A DNA stretch of 64,000 nucleotides from Bacteroidetes bacterium UBA1312 (GTDB lineage Bacteria; Bacteroidota; Bacteroidia; Chitinophagales; Chitinophagaceae), in the NCBI GenBank assembly GCA_002307135.1, contig DBTQ01000027.1:124001-188000 (forward strand), written 5' to 3'. The notes beneath the pieces are model-generated. The model saw nothing but the letters and a program-made list of their open reading frames with translations. It was not told where the DNA came from and made no database searches. Shown one piece after another: positions 41,353 through 51,192 of the stretch; within the stretch, counting starts at the first letter, position 1; each line of letters starts with the position of its first letter. The translations under genes were made by a program, and so were the position numbers.

Positions 41353-42324
41353 TTAGAACAACTTGATAAAACGAGGATTGATATACTTGTTGTTGTCTCT
41401 TACGAAATCAAAACCCAACGTTACTTCATGCGAACCTCCAGTGAAACCGTTTAATACTTTTGTTACATAATCATACGAATAGCCTAAGTTTATATTATTT
41501 GTTACCTGCAAATGAACAATACCAGAAATAGATTGATCTGTCCGATAAGTCACCCCTAACATTAAACGATCATAAAATATACCAGACAAATTAAAGTCCG
41601 CACTGGCTGGTATTTGATAATCAGCATTACCAGCATAACGGAATAATACTTGTGGTTCAAGTTTGAAATTATCGCTTAATGTAAATACATAACCACCACT
41701 TAAATAATAAGCTCTAACTTGTCTGCTAGACTGATTATTAACCGATTTATTGTCCTTATCGTAATAGTTTTGCAATAAATTGGGAACAGAGGCTCCAAGG
41801 TAAAAGTTATCTCCTCTCCAATAAATACCTGCCCCAAAATTGGGTAACATAGCATTCTTTACATCCTTAGTCAATGTATTATCTCCCGACTGATATGGAT
41901 TTAGCTCACTGTATCTGGCTGTAAGCATAGATGTACCGGCTTGTAAACCAAAAGACAGCAATGTCTTTTTTACTGCTATTCGGTAGGCATAATAAGCCAT
42001 AACATTGGTATTATTAATGACACCTGCAGATTCATTACTTACACTAATGCCGAGTGCAACATGACGAAATGGTTTCATATAGCTACCTACAGGTCCATCA
42101 ATACTTACATTAAAACTTTTTGGAGCTCCATCTATACCCACCCATTGCGTACGATACAGTGCATTGACACTTGTTACATCTCTACTACCTGCATAACCAG
42201 GATTGTAGATAAGCTTGTTAAACATAAACATGGAATAGTGAGGTGTAATCGTAGTCTGAGCTATTGAATTTGTTGCAGCCAAAAGGCTTATCGCTATTGT
42301 TGTATATCCTAATATTTTTTTCAT
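41353..42324 (-). CDS. PorP/SprF-family outer-membrane protein
   Basis: The 323-residue protein has a signal peptide (ending SIAQ) and the PorP/SprF landmarks: YSMFMFNKLIYNPGYAGSRD, ALYRTQWVGIDGAPKSFNVS, then a beta-barrel with alternating strands to the C-terminal aromatic residue (FIKLF). SprF-type proteins assist surface attachment of giant SprB-type adhesins exported by T9SS. It is encoded 38 nt after the 1896-residue SprB-repeat gene, an arrangement that predicts a dedicated pair. Confidence 0.93.
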   Translation of the reverse strand: MKKILGYTTIAISLLAATNSIAQTTITPHYSMFMFNKLIYNPGYAGSRDVTSVNALYRTQWVGIDGAPKSFNVSIDGPVGSYMKPFRHVALGISVSNESAGVINNTNVMAYYAYRIAVKKTLLSFGLQAGTSMLTARYSELNPYQSGDNTLTKDVKNAMLPNFGAGIYWRGDNFYLGASVPNLLQNYYDKDNKSVNNQSSRQVRAYYLSGGYVFTLSDNFKLEPQVLFRYAGNADYQIPASADFNLSGIFYDRLMLGVTYRTDQSISGIVHLQVTNNINLGYSYDYVTKVLNGFTGGSHEVTLGFDFVRDNNKYINPRFIKLF

Positions 42325-42362
42325 TGTTATTACTTTTTAAGAAAGACTGAAAAAGAATTTGA

Positions 42363-45300
42363 TTAACGTTGTATCAATAATGCACCTTTAAATGTATCTG
42401 CCCCACCTGCTTTATTTGGCTCATTTAGTCTGAGTATATAATAGTAGGTTCCAGAAGGTAATACTGCTCCAGTTTTAGAATTAACACCATTGAAAGTATT
42501 ATCATAGTGTCTTCTTTCATATACTAAATCACCCCATTTATCCACAACTTGCAGCATACTGTTAGCATAATATTCTATACCTTCAATGACCCAAGCATCA
42601 TTTTTGCCATCGCCATTTGGAGTAATAACATCATGTATGTTCAATCTGAAGTCGCAATCCGTTTCACCAACGGTATAAGCTTTCATCATTGTACATCCTT
42701 TAGTATCAGTCACAGTTACTGTATAATTCTGAGGTGCTAGGTTTATTATTTGATCACCATTTGCACCGTTGCTCCATGAATAAGTATAAGGACTTACACC
42801 ACCCGTAACAGATAAACTAATCTTACCATCATAGCCAGGTAGGCAAGTATCCTTAATTACTGTTGCATCGATTTTCAACGAATCTGCCTGTGTAACAGAA
42901 TAGGTATTGGTATCAGCGCATCCTGAAATTATATCCGTCACTTTTATTGCATAGCTACCGGCAGCAAGACCAGTTCTTGTTGTACTTGTAAGACCATCAA
43001 CCCATTTATAAGCATAATGTCCACTTCCACCAGTTGCGGTAACAGTAATACTTCCATCAGAACCACCATTACATGTAACGCTATTCACATCCGCAGATGC
43101 TACTACAGGAGTAGCTAAACCGACATTTGCATTAAGGTTATTTGTACATCCGGCATCGTCAGTAACATTTAGCAAGTATGCACCTTTGGCCACACCTATA
43201 ATGTCTTGTGTGATTGCACCATTAGTCCACAAATAACTATATGGGCTACTTCCTCCGCTAACACTAACATATACTGCTCCTGACAAAGTATCTAAACAAC
43301 CTACCGCTCTAACAGAATCAAGCTTAACTAATACAGGATTCGAATTATTTATTCCTATATTTAAACTCAACTGTGCCGTACAACCAATAGCATCTGTGAC
43401 ATTCAATAAATAACTACCCGCAGGTACAAAAGATAAATCTTTAGTTAATGCTCCATTAGACCAAGAGTAAGTATAAGGTGGAACTCCTCTTGTAACATTA
43501 ACCGTTACACTACCAGAACTACTTCCTTTACATTGGGCATCTGTTATTGATGTCGCAACTATTTTAATGGCATTAGATGTATCAATTTTTACATTTGCAT
43601 TATATGTTTCACTACAGCCTACACCATCTTTTACGGTTAATGTATAACTGCCCGGTACAATACCTGTAATATCGCGTGTTGTTGCACCATTAGACCACAT
43701 ATAATTATAAGGAGCGACACCGCCAGATACTGCAACATTAATTACTCCTGAAGGGCTTCCTGTACAACCAGCATCTTTTATTGACACTCCGTTTATCTTA
43801 ATTGCTCTTGCAGTATCTACACCAATTGTTGCACTCAACGCTCCAGAACAACCATTGGCATCTAATACTGTAAGTGTATAAAAACCAGGGATCACATTCA
43901 TCAAACTGGCAGTAGTTGCACCGTTAGACCAAGAATAAACATAAGGTGCTTTTCCTCCTTTAAGATGAACGAATATTGATCCATTTGCACCAAGTGAGCA
44001 GCTCGCTCCCTTTACTGAATCAACATTGATAACTATTTTTTTAGCAGTATCGACTCCAACACTAGAAATCAACGTTTGAGAACAACCAGCAGCATCTGAT
44101 ATAATCACAGAATAGACTCCAGGAGCTGCATCCAAAATATCCTCAGTAGTTTCACCATTAGACCATGAATAGGAATAAGGAGCTACACCGCGAGAGGTAG
44201 ATACGAATATTTTACCCGACTTACTTCCAATGCAACCTGCTCCTTGCACTGAATCTATTATACCTTTTATTGAACGTGCTGTATCTATTCCTACCAATCC
44301 GGCAATATTAGCTTTACATCCTCTTGAATCAGTAACAACTACTGAATATGTACCTGGAGTAACACTTATAAGATCACTCATAATAGAACCATTTGACCAT
44401 AAATAGGTATATGGTGTAGTTCCTTTAGAGGCGGTAATAAATAATGCACCACTTCTGCCAACTGCACAGCCAGCTCCTGTTGTGGAATCTGCAATCACCA
44501 CCAAAGTTTTAGATGTGTCGTAAGTTAAATTTACAATCAACTGACCTGGACATCCGTTAGCGTCAGTTGCTGTAAGGATCAACGTTCCCGGGTTTGCATT
44601 AATCAAATCTTCTGTTATTGCACCAGTTGACCAAGAATAAGTATATGGAGCTAAGCCACCAGAAACCGATGCATAAACTTTACCATCAGCACTTACATTA
44701 CAAGTCGGTCGGGTTACAGAGTCCAATACAACTACAACGCCTGTACTTAGTACGGGCACTGTAGCATTAAGTACTAAAGTACAGCCGTTATTATCTGTAA
44801 CAGTCAATGTGTAACTTCCTGCTGCTACTGAAGAAATATTTTTAGTGCTTGCAATTACAGTTGTTCCTTTTTTCCATTGGTAAGTATATGGAACAGCACC
44901 TCCTGTTAGACTAACAAATACTGCACCTGTAGCACTGCTTGCACAACCCGATGCTTTTGTAGAGTCAATTCTTCCACTTAGTGCAACAGAAGAATCGATG
45001 GTAATGTTAGCATTTACTTGCTTAGAGCAGCCAACTGCGTCTGTTACAGTCAATATATATGAACCATATACTACATTAACCAAATCTTTAGTAACAGCAC
45101 CGCTTGGAGACCATGAATAATTATATGGCGTTTTACCACCTCCAACTGTTACATAAGCACTACCATTAGCCGCAGTGTTACATGTTGCCTTTACAATAGA
45201 AGATATTGCAGCATTTAATAATTTAGTAGAATCCGTTTTGACCGGTACAGAAATGGCAGCGACACAACCATTGGCATCCGTTATTGTAAGATTATAAGTT

Positions 45301-48053
45301 CCTGCATTTTTAGTCAAAAGATCTTTTGCAGTTTCTCCGCTTGACCATGAATAGGTAAAAGGCGTAGTTCCACCGAATACTGAAACACTTACTGCACCAT
45401 CTGGAGCCGTTGTGCATGAAGTATTGTTTGCAGGACTTGCTACAATTACCATTTGGTTATTAATAGTTAATGTTGCTTGATATACCGAACTGCAACCTGT
45501 TGACGTATCGGCAACTGTAAGTGTATAAGTACCCGGCTTAAGACTCGTAATACTTTTAGTATTAGCGCCATTTGACCAGCTATAAACATTATTGGTTCCT
45601 GTTGCTGTTACTGTTATAGCACCATTACTATTAGCTCCACAATCAGGTTGAGTAATAGCTAAGCTTGCTGAAGGGCCAGTACTGTCAGCAAGTGTATATA
45701 CCTGTTGTTTAGTACAACCACTACCGGCATCCGAAACGGTAAGAATATAAGTCCCCGCTTGCAGACCAGAAATTGAGGTTGTTGTCAATCCTGTATTCCA
45801 CGAATAACTATAAGGACCGGTTCCTCCTGACACAGACGATACGGTTATTGAACCATTTTGTTTTTTACACCCAGGTTTTACAACAGCAGCATTAATAGTC
45901 ATTGAACCATTATTATTAACCGTAAGTATAGATGCTTTACTACAAGATGCAGTAACATCTTTTACTACTACATAATAAGTTCCTGCTTTTAACCCTGTTA
46001 TTGATGATGAAGTTGCACCTGTACTCCATGCATAGGTATATATACCACTTCCTCCGCTAACAGCTAATGAAATAGCACCATTTGGAGTTGAACATGAAGA
46101 TGAATTAGTAATTGACGGAGTCAATACCAAATTATTACCACCATCTCCCACGGCAACAGTATCATCTAGTTTACAACCAGAACTACCATCAGTAATAGTA
46201 ACTTTATATATGCCCGCACCTACAGTAGAAAGTCCCGACGATGTAGCACCATTAGACCATAAATAGCTATAAGTACCGCTTCCTCCTACTACGGTTAGAT
46301 TAACACTTCCATCAGTTTTAGCACATGCTGAAGTGTTTACTACCGCAAGCTTAGCTGACAACGTATTTGACGAAGTGATGCTAAATGATTTATTATAAGA
46401 ACATCCATAAATGTTGTCTTTTACAATACAAGTGTACAATCCTTCTTTTTGTGCGGTTATAGACGATGATGTACTACCATTAGACCAAACATAAGAATAA
46501 CTTCCACTACCACCTGAAACGGTAAGGCTTATTGCCCCTGTTGAAGTATTACTACAGGTAGATGGTGTTATAGATGCAACAACATTAAGTTTGTTCTGTA
46601 TCACATTTATTGTATCGGATCCACTACAGGCATTTGCATCTGTAACACGTACATAATATTTTCCAGTGCCGACAGAAGAAATACCAGTTGTAGTTGCTCC
46701 GGTATTCCATACTTGCGAAACGAATGAGCCACCACTAATATTAAGTGCACCTGAAAGTCCTAAACAAAGCACAGAATCTCCGTAAATAGTAGGAACCGGG
46801 TTAGCATTAACCTGAACACCTACAGGAATAGATCTTCTTACACATGAAAAAGAATCAATAACTTCGACATAGTAAGTACCACTCGTATTAACCGTAATTG
46901 CAGCAGTAGTTGCTCCTGTGCTCCAAGTATAATTAGTCGCACCTAAAGAATCAAATGCAGTTAAGGTTACACTTCCTCCCGCACAAAATGTAGTAGGCCC
47001 ACTTGTAGTTACAGTAACAGGAGGTCTATTAATTGAATAATAGAACGCATTATAAACCTTAATACTGCTCAGAAGTCCTACCACAGCATTCTTCACTATT
47101 CGTAACTTAGAAATTCTATATGTACCGGAACTCGTTACAAAACCTGCAGAATAGCGGTCAGTTGTACCAGATAATAAAGCTAAATTGAGTAACGAAGAAC
47201 CCGATTTTGTTTCCTTTACTGCACCAGTCTCGTCATAAGTTATGATTGTCAATCCACCTAACACATCAGTGGACAAAAGGCCAGAAGTATTTGCAACAGT
47301 AAACCCAACATAATTGCCCGCTTTAGCATAACGAGGGAAAGTAACATCTATATAGGAACTACCAAGTCCCAGGATACTAATGAGCGTATTCATTGTTGCA
47401 TAATTATCTGGATTTGCATCTACTACCCGACCAGCATTATCTACGGAACCCAAGGACAGAATTCCCATACTTCCTGAAGCTAATACATTATCAGCATACA
47501 CCGGAGGACATGGACGTTGAAAATAAGCACCATAAACTCTGAAATCAGTAAGACTTACAGAAACAACACCACTGAGTTCTATTGATGCCTCTTTAAACTT
47601 TATACCAGATGATGGATTGGTAATAAACTGAACATTATATATATTAGTACCCGGAGTTAACAAAGACAACTTCAGCGTACTTGACCCTGTAAGAGTTGCT
47701 ACTGGTGTTGTGCCTGCAGAATCATACAATTTAATTGTTATATCATCGAGCAGGCTCAATCCCAGCAAACCATTGGAACCTTGAACAGTAAAATTAACGA
47801 CATCTCCTGCATTACCCCACTCTGGGAAACGAACACGAAGACGAGAAGTAGCGAGAACTCCTAAAGTATTAGAAATATACGCGTAGTTCGTTTGATTGGC
47901 ATCTACAGCTCTCGACGCATTATGAAAATCAGTAGTGCTATCAATAAGCTGATTGGCATATACTTCATACTGAGCATACGACCTCACTGTGAGTGAAGCA
48001 AAAACAATCAAAAAAAATAAAAAATTTCTCAGTTGTAAACGTTTTGTATCCAT
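42363..48053 (-). CDS. Giant SprB-repeat adhesin with T9SS type B C-terminal domain
   Basis: The 1896-residue protein has a signal peptide ending SYAQ, two paralogous N-terminal domains of about 155 residues (YEVYANQLIDS and PPVYADNVLASG starts), two Ig/PKD-like units (about 345-480), and about 17 SprB-type repeats of 75-80 residues with the G-G-xxPYxYxWSxGxxT and GxYxLxVxDxxGC pattern. The C-terminal CHU_C/gliding-motility-associated domain follows (about 1800-1896; VITPNGDGKNDAWVIEGIEY, VVDKWGDLVYE), the type B sorting signal. It should be surface-displayed and act in adhesion or gliding. It is first in the operon with the PorP/SprF-like and OmpA genes. Confidence 0.93.
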   Translation of the reverse strand: MDTKRLQLRNFLFFLIVFASLTVRSYAQYEVYANQLIDSTTDFHNASRAVDANQTNYAYISNTLGVLATSRLRVRFPEWGNAGDVVNFTVQGSNGLLGLSLLDDITIKLYDSAGTTPVATLTGSSTLKLSLLTPGTNIYNVQFITNPSSGIKFKEASIELSGVVSVSLTDFRVYGAYFQRPCPPVYADNVLASGSMGILSLGSVDNAGRVVDANPDNYATMNTLISILGLGSSYIDVTFPRYAKAGNYVGFTVANTSGLLSTDVLGGLTIITYDETGAVKETKSGSSLLNLALLSGTTDRYSAGFVTSSGTYRISKLRIVKNAVVGLLSSIKVYNAFYYSINRPPVTVTTSGPTTFCAGGSVTLTAFDSLGATNYTWSTGATTAAITVNTSGTYYVEVIDSFSCVRRSIPVGVQVNANPVPTIYGDSVLCLGLSGALNISGGSFVSQVWNTGATTTGISSVGTGKYYVRVTDANACSGSDTINVIQNKLNVVASITPSTCSNTSTGAISLTVSGGSGSYSYVWSNGSTSSSITAQKEGLYTCIVKDNIYGCSYNKSFSITSSNTLSAKLAVVNTSACAKTDGSVNLTVVGGSGTYSYLWSNGATSSGLSTVGAGIYKVTITDGSSGCKLDDTVAVGDGGNNLVLTPSITNSSSCSTPNGAISLAVSGGSGIYTYAWSTGATSSSITGLKAGTYYVVVKDVTASCSKASILTVNNNGSMTINAAVVKPGCKKQNGSITVSSVSGGTGPYSYSWNTGLTTTSISGLQAGTYILTVSDAGSGCTKQQVYTLADSTGPSASLAITQPDCGANSNGAITVTATGTNNVYSWSNGANTKSITSLKPGTYTLTVADTSTGCSSVYQATLTINNQMVIVASPANNTSCTTAPDGAVSVSVFGGTTPFTYSWSSGETAKDLLTKNAGTYNLTITDANGCVAAISVPVKTDSTKLLNAAISSIVKATCNTAANGSAYVTVGGGKTPYNYSWSPSGAVTKDLVNVVYGSYILTVTDAVGCSKQVNANITIDSSVALSGRIDSTKASGCASSATGAVFVSLTGGAVPYTYQWKKGTTVIASTKNISSVAAGSYTLTVTDNNGCTLVLNATVPVLSTGVVVVLDSVTRPTCNVSADGKVYASVSGGLAPYTYSWSTGAITEDLINANPGTLILTATDANGCPGQLIVNLTYDTSKTLVVIADSTTGAGCAVGRSGALFITASKGTTPYTYLWSNGSIMSDLISVTPGTYSVVVTDSRGCKANIAGLVGIDTARSIKGIIDSVQGAGCIGSKSGKIFVSTSRGVAPYSYSWSNGETTEDILDAAPGVYSVIISDAAGCSQTLISSVGVDTAKKIVINVDSVKGASCSLGANGSIFVHLKGGKAPYVYSWSNGATTASLMNVIPGFYTLTVLDANGCSGALSATIGVDTARAIKINGVSIKDAGCTGSPSGVINVAVSGGVAPYNYMWSNGATTRDITGIVPGSYTLTVKDGVGCSETYNANVKIDTSNAIKIVATSITDAQCKGSSSGSVTVNVTRGVPPYTYSWSNGALTKDLSFVPAGSYLLNVTDAIGCTAQLSLNIGINNSNPVLVKLDSVRAVGCLDTLSGAVYVSVSGGSSPYSYLWTNGAITQDIIGVAKGAYLLNVTDDAGCTNNLNANVGLATPVVASADVNSVTCNGGSDGSITVTATGGSGHYAYKWVDGLTSTTRTGLAAGSYAIKVTDIISGCADTNTYSVTQADSLKIDATVIKDTCLPGYDGKISLSVTGGVSPYTYSWSNGANGDQIINLAPQNYTVTVTDTKGCTMMKAYTVGETDCDFRLNIHDVITPNGDGKNDAWVIEGIEYYANSMLQVVDKWGDLVYERRHYDNTFNGVNSKTGAVLPSGTYYYILRLNEPNKAGGADTFKGALLIQR

Positions 48054-48330
48054 AAAACAAATTTTGAATGTAATAAAATATGGTGTTGATATACTTTAAA
48101 TCACAAGATAAAAGTAGGGGCAACACTTGAAAATATCATATTTATTTATCAGTAATTAAATTACTGTATAAAGCAAATTTATTGAACCAGTTACAAATTT
48201 TTTATGAATAGCTGCAATAAAAATAATTTTGTTGTAACTAAATATAGGTTATAAAAAGTCCTATCTAATTCATGAATTATCATTATAGCGTAAATAGCTT
48301 TATAATTGTAAAATATAAGATTTATGTCCG

Positions 48331-48672
48331 ATGAATTGTCCTAGCTGCCACAGTACTTTTTATATCAAAAATGGGATTGTTAAGAGCCTGCAGCGCTTTA
48401 AATGCAAGTCATGTGGCTATAATTATACAGTCGAGAAAAAATCTTCTTCAATCGAAGCTTGCAAAAAGAGAATCGCTATCATTTTATATTTAGAGGGGAT
48501 GAAAGTAACTACAATAGCACAAAAGCTTGACGTCAGCCATGTATCCGTAATAAAATGGATAAAGAAGTATGGCAACAATTTAGTGCAACTTAGAGCACAA
48601 ATCAATGAATATGATAATAAACTAGACAATTCTTCAGATTCAGAACAATTATCCAATCTAATGAATCAATAA
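48331..48672 (+). CDS. Orphan InsA-like zinc-ribbon/HTH protein (IS1-type)
   Basis: The 113-residue protein starts with a zinc ribbon (MNCPSCHSTFYIKNGIVKSL, then CKSCGYNY; Cys at 3, 6, 25 and 28) followed by an HTH (IILYLEGMKVTTIAQKLDVS, HVSVIKWIKKYG). This is the N-terminal DNA-binding half of IS1-family transposases (InsA). No catalytic DDE part follows in any frame, and I saw no terminal inverted repeats. It is either a remnant of an IS or a co-opted small regulator; the intact frame and Cys residues favour the second slightly. Confidence 0.7.
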   Translation: MNCPSCHSTFYIKNGIVKSLQRFKCKSCGYNYTVEKKSSSIEACKKRIAIILYLEGMKVTTIAQKLDVSHVSVIKWIKKYGNNLVQLRAQINEYDNKLDNSSDSEQLSNLMNQ

Positions 48673-49169
48673 TAAAGGTTTAGCCTAGCCGCTCTTACGA
48701 ATACAGCAATACAACCGATCCGCCATTATTTTTTTATTGAAAATATTTTGTGCTTCATGCAATAGTATTTGCATATCTATTTAGAATTAATTCTAGATGA
48801 TTTTTGGGTATAAAAAACAAGCCGTTTTATAACAAAAAGTCAATGTATCTATTCTTTGATACGATTAAATAAATTTTACTTTTATTTTAAAATAATAAAA
48901 TTTATTTAACAAACAAAAACAATCTACTAAACATAATAAATAATAAATATATAAAATACACTTTTAAAAACTAAAACATCAGCACATTAAATTAATTTAG
49001 CTATTTAACAATAAGGCAATGACAGTATAAATAAAAGATATAAAGAAGAGGGATACAATATCGAGTAATTTCTAAAAGCACGATTTATATATGACATCTA
49101 CAGAAATCGAGGCATTCCCTTCAAACTTAATCAATAAAGCACATTGCAACTGTTATTCGATATGATTCA
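48673..49169. other. AT-rich intergenic stretch with no gene seen
   Basis: About 500 nt of very AT-rich sequence follows the InsA-like gene. No ORF, RNA gene or clear dyad could be supported up to the terminator of the tRNA-Pro gene. It may be decayed transposon sequence. Confidence 0.5.
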
Positions 49170-49209
49170 AAAATAAAATAGGTCTTATCAAAGAATGATA
49201 AGACCTATT
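49170..49209 (-). terminator. Terminator of the tRNA-Pro gene
   Basis: A 14-bp perfect stem (49177-49190 with 49196-49209, 5-nt loop) is followed on the minus strand by TTTTATTTTT. It lies 4 nt past the end of the tRNA. Confidence 0.9.
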
Positions 49210-49213
49210 AGTG

Positions 49214-49287
49214 TCGGGATGACAAGATTTGAACTTGCGACCCCACGCCCCCCAGACGTGTGCGCTACCGGGCTGCGCTACATCCCG
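49214..49287 (-). tRNA. tRNA-Pro (anticodon GGG)
   Basis: On the minus strand a full 74-nt cloverleaf is seen: acceptor CGGGATG/CATCCCG, D-arm GCGC/GCGC, anticodon arm CACGT/GCGTG with loop CTGGGGG (anticodon GGG), a 5-nt variable loop, T-arm GCAAG/CTTGT and discriminator A. CCA is not encoded. A strong terminator follows. Confidence 0.95.
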
Positions 49288-49340
49288 AAATTATTCCCGT
49301 TTTAAATGGGCGGCAAAGATAATAGCTTTTACGAAAAAAC

Positions 49341-49937
49341 CTAGTGTAAATCTGCGGCAATCAATCGAAGAAATTCGCTGCGCGTTTCATTGCGCTCAAA
49401 CGCCCCACTAAAAGCAGACGTTGTTGTTACGCTATTTTGTTTTTGTACTCCACGCATCATCATACATAAATGCTTGGCTTCTATTACTACCGCCACACCT
49501 AATGGGTCGAGTGTTTCTTGTATTGCATCTAATATTTGATGTGTCATACGCTCTTGCACTTGAAGTCTGCGGGCATAGCAATCGACCACACGAGCAATTT
49601 TACTCAAACCCGTAATAGTGCCATTGGGAATATAAGCTACATGTGCCTTACCAAAAAACGGCAACATGTGGTGCTCACATAGTGAATACAATTCAATATC
49701 TTTTACAATAACCATCTCATTATATGGTTCCTGAAATTTAGCAGAATTCAATATTTCCCGGGCATCCATTTGATATCCTTGGGTAATGTATTGCATTGCC
49801 TTTGCTACTCGTTCCGGAGTCTTTTGGAGTCCTTCACGTGTAATGTCTTCACCTAAAAGTTGCATTGATGCCGCATAATGCTGTATCAGTCCATCAGTGA
49901 CATCCTTGTCGTATTCATCTATTTTTTTGTAAGCCAA
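49341..49937 (-). CDS. folE: GTP cyclohydrolase I FolE
   Basis: The protein shows the GTPCH-I core: REGLQKTPERVAKAM, then LYSLCEHHMLPFFGKAHVAY (zinc ligands near Cys 87 and His 90), GLSKIARVVDCYARRLQVQE and a later Cys in EAKHLCMMMRGV. It converts GTP to 7,8-dihydroneopterin triphosphate. The start is set at a TTG (49937, product AYKKIDEYDKDV), because the frame's upstream TTG at 49970 overlaps a promoter-like CTTTTG. Next to a PTPS/QueD gene it may feed folate, queuosine or biopterin synthesis. Confidence 0.93.
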   Translation of the reverse strand: MAYKKIDEYDKDVTDGLIQHYAASMQLLGEDITREGLQKTPERVAKAMQYITQGYQMDAREILNSAKFQEPYNEMVIVKDIELYSLCEHHMLPFFGKAHVAYIPNGTITGLSKIARVVDCYARRLQVQERMTHQILDAIQETLDPLGVAVVIEAKHLCMMMRGVQKQNSVTTTSAFSGAFERNETRSEFLRLIAADLH

Positions 49938-50018
49938 TTTGTTTAATTTAGAACAACAAAAGTTCAACAAGTTTTCAAGAAACGCATAAATAATATTTTA
50001 TAGTTGTATCAATATTAA

Positions 50019-50432
50019 CTATCCATAATATTCGACATAAATATTGGGCGTTTCATTTAATTTCATTTTATGAAGTTGAGCGCCCCTTGCTTCTACATGA
50101 GGTTGTAGTTCATTCCAAATACCAACAATTAAATTTTCAGCACTGGTAAATTTCCCCTTCATAAACGCAACATCCATATTAAGATTTCGATGATCTACTT
50201 GTTCAATAATGATTTCTTTGATAAGTACACCCAATTCTTTGGCATTGAATATAAAACCAGTATCCACACTTGGCACGCCCTTTACGGTCACATGCAACTC
50301 ATAATTATGCCCATGCCAATTGGTATTCGCACATTTACCAAATACCTCTTTGTTTTGCTCTTCTGTCCAATGCTCGTTGTACAATTTGTGCGCAGCATTA
50401 AAGTGCTCGACACGTGTTAAATAGACCATCAT
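50019..50432 (-). CDS. 6-pyruvoyl-tetrahydropterin synthase / QueD family
   Basis: The 137-residue protein has the zinc ligands His15 (FNAAHKL), His40 and His42 (NTNWHGHNYEL), and the likely catalytic Cys34 (FGKCANTN). QVDHRNLNMD and the C-terminal Glu in KLNETPNIYVEYYG complete the fold. It acts on dihydroneopterin triphosphate, the FolE product, giving either 6-pyruvoyl-tetrahydropterin or 6-carboxy-tetrahydropterin for queuosine. It lies upstream of folE on the same strand. Other queuosine genes are not in the window, so the pathway is left open. Confidence 0.88.
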   Translation of the reverse strand: MMVYLTRVEHFNAAHKLYNEHWTEEQNKEVFGKCANTNWHGHNYELHVTVKGVPSVDTGFIFNAKELGVLIKEIIIEQVDHRNLNMDVAFMKGKFTSAENLIVGIWNELQPHVEARGAQLHKMKLNETPNIYVEYYG

Positions 50433-50446
50433 TAAATATTATGCAG

Positions 50447-50479
50447 CAAAATTAGTGTTACAATCCCGTTTCACAAAAA
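50447..50479 (-). promoter_or_regulatory. Promoter of the PTPS/QueD gene
   Basis: On the minus strand TTTTTG (50474-50479), a 19-nt spacer and TAATTTTG (50447-50454) match the Bacteroidota promoter very well. The -7 element ends 14 nt before the ATG at 50432. Confidence 0.6.
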
Positions 50480-50496
50480 TGTCTTTACTTGCAGTC

Positions 50497-51192
50497 ATGA
50501 AACATTTATTGATAGCAGCTGCCACTCAGGCAGAAATACAAGCGCTTATCAACCATTTACAACACAACTGGAGTTCTGATGACGCTTATATATTTGAACT
50601 CGACAATCGTAAAATTACCATTTGCATAACAGGTGTTGGGCTTATGGCTAGCTCTTTTGCTCTTGCTCGTCTCTTTGCGACAGCACAATATGACTTTGCA
50701 ATGCAAGTGGGTATTGCTGGGTCATTTGATCAAAACATACCCTTGGGTAGTATTGTATCTGTGAGTACGGAGCGTTTAGGAGACCTAGGAGCTGAAGATC
50801 ATGATACTTATATGGACATTTTCGAATTGGGTTTTGTTGACCCCAATATCTTTCCATACAATAATGGAGCACTACATAACAACACTAGTATTGCACTTAA
50901 TATAAAGTTGCCTGAAGTAAAAAGTCTTAGTGTAAATATGGTTAGTGGCAATAGCACAACAATTGATAGACGCAAAAAATTATTTGATTGTGCTATTGAA
51001 AGCATGGAGGGAGCCGCTTTTCATTATGCCTGTTTGCAGAACCAGATTCCTTTTTTACAAATTCGTAGCATCTCCAATTATGTAATACCACGTGATAAAA
51101 GTACGTGGAAAATAAAAGTGGCTATAGATAATTTAAATAACTGGCTAATAAACAATGTCGTTAATTTTGCTGTCTTCAATCAAATACAATGA
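50497..51192 (+). CDS. mqnB: Futalosine hydrolase MqnB
   Basis: From the ATG at 50497 the protein reads MKHLLIAAATQAEIQALI, a nucleoside-phosphorylase/hydrolase-like start; in-frame ATGs at 50479 and upstream are less likely. It has the MTA/SAH-nucleosidase fold signatures VGIAGSFDQNIPLGSIVSVS and SMEGAAFHYACLQNQIPFLQ, with the Glu that contacts the ribose. It cleaves the base from futalosine to give dehypoxanthine futalosine in the alternative menaquinone route. The stop overlaps the mqnD start (ATGA), which supports the assignment. Confidence 0.9.
   Translation: MKHLLIAAATQAEIQALINHLQHNWSSDDAYIFELDNRKITICITGVGLMASSFALARLFATAQYDFAMQVGIAGSFDQNIPLGSIVSVSTERLGDLGAEDHDTYMDIFELGFVDPNIFPYNNGALHNNTSIALNIKLPEVKSLSVNMVSGNSTTIDRRKKLFDCAIESMEGAAFHYACLQNQIPFLQIRSISNYVIPRDKSTWKIKVAIDNLNNWLINNVVNFAVFNQIQ

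Noticed and set aside
42363..48053. CRISPR-like or tandem DNA repeat array
   Set aside because: The periodicity of about 230 nt is a protein repeat (SprB type) inside one long frame, with diverged DNA and no constant short repeat.
48331..49200. Complete IS1-family insertion sequence
   Set aside because: No catalytic transposase frame, terminal inverted repeats or target duplication could be found around the InsA-like gene.
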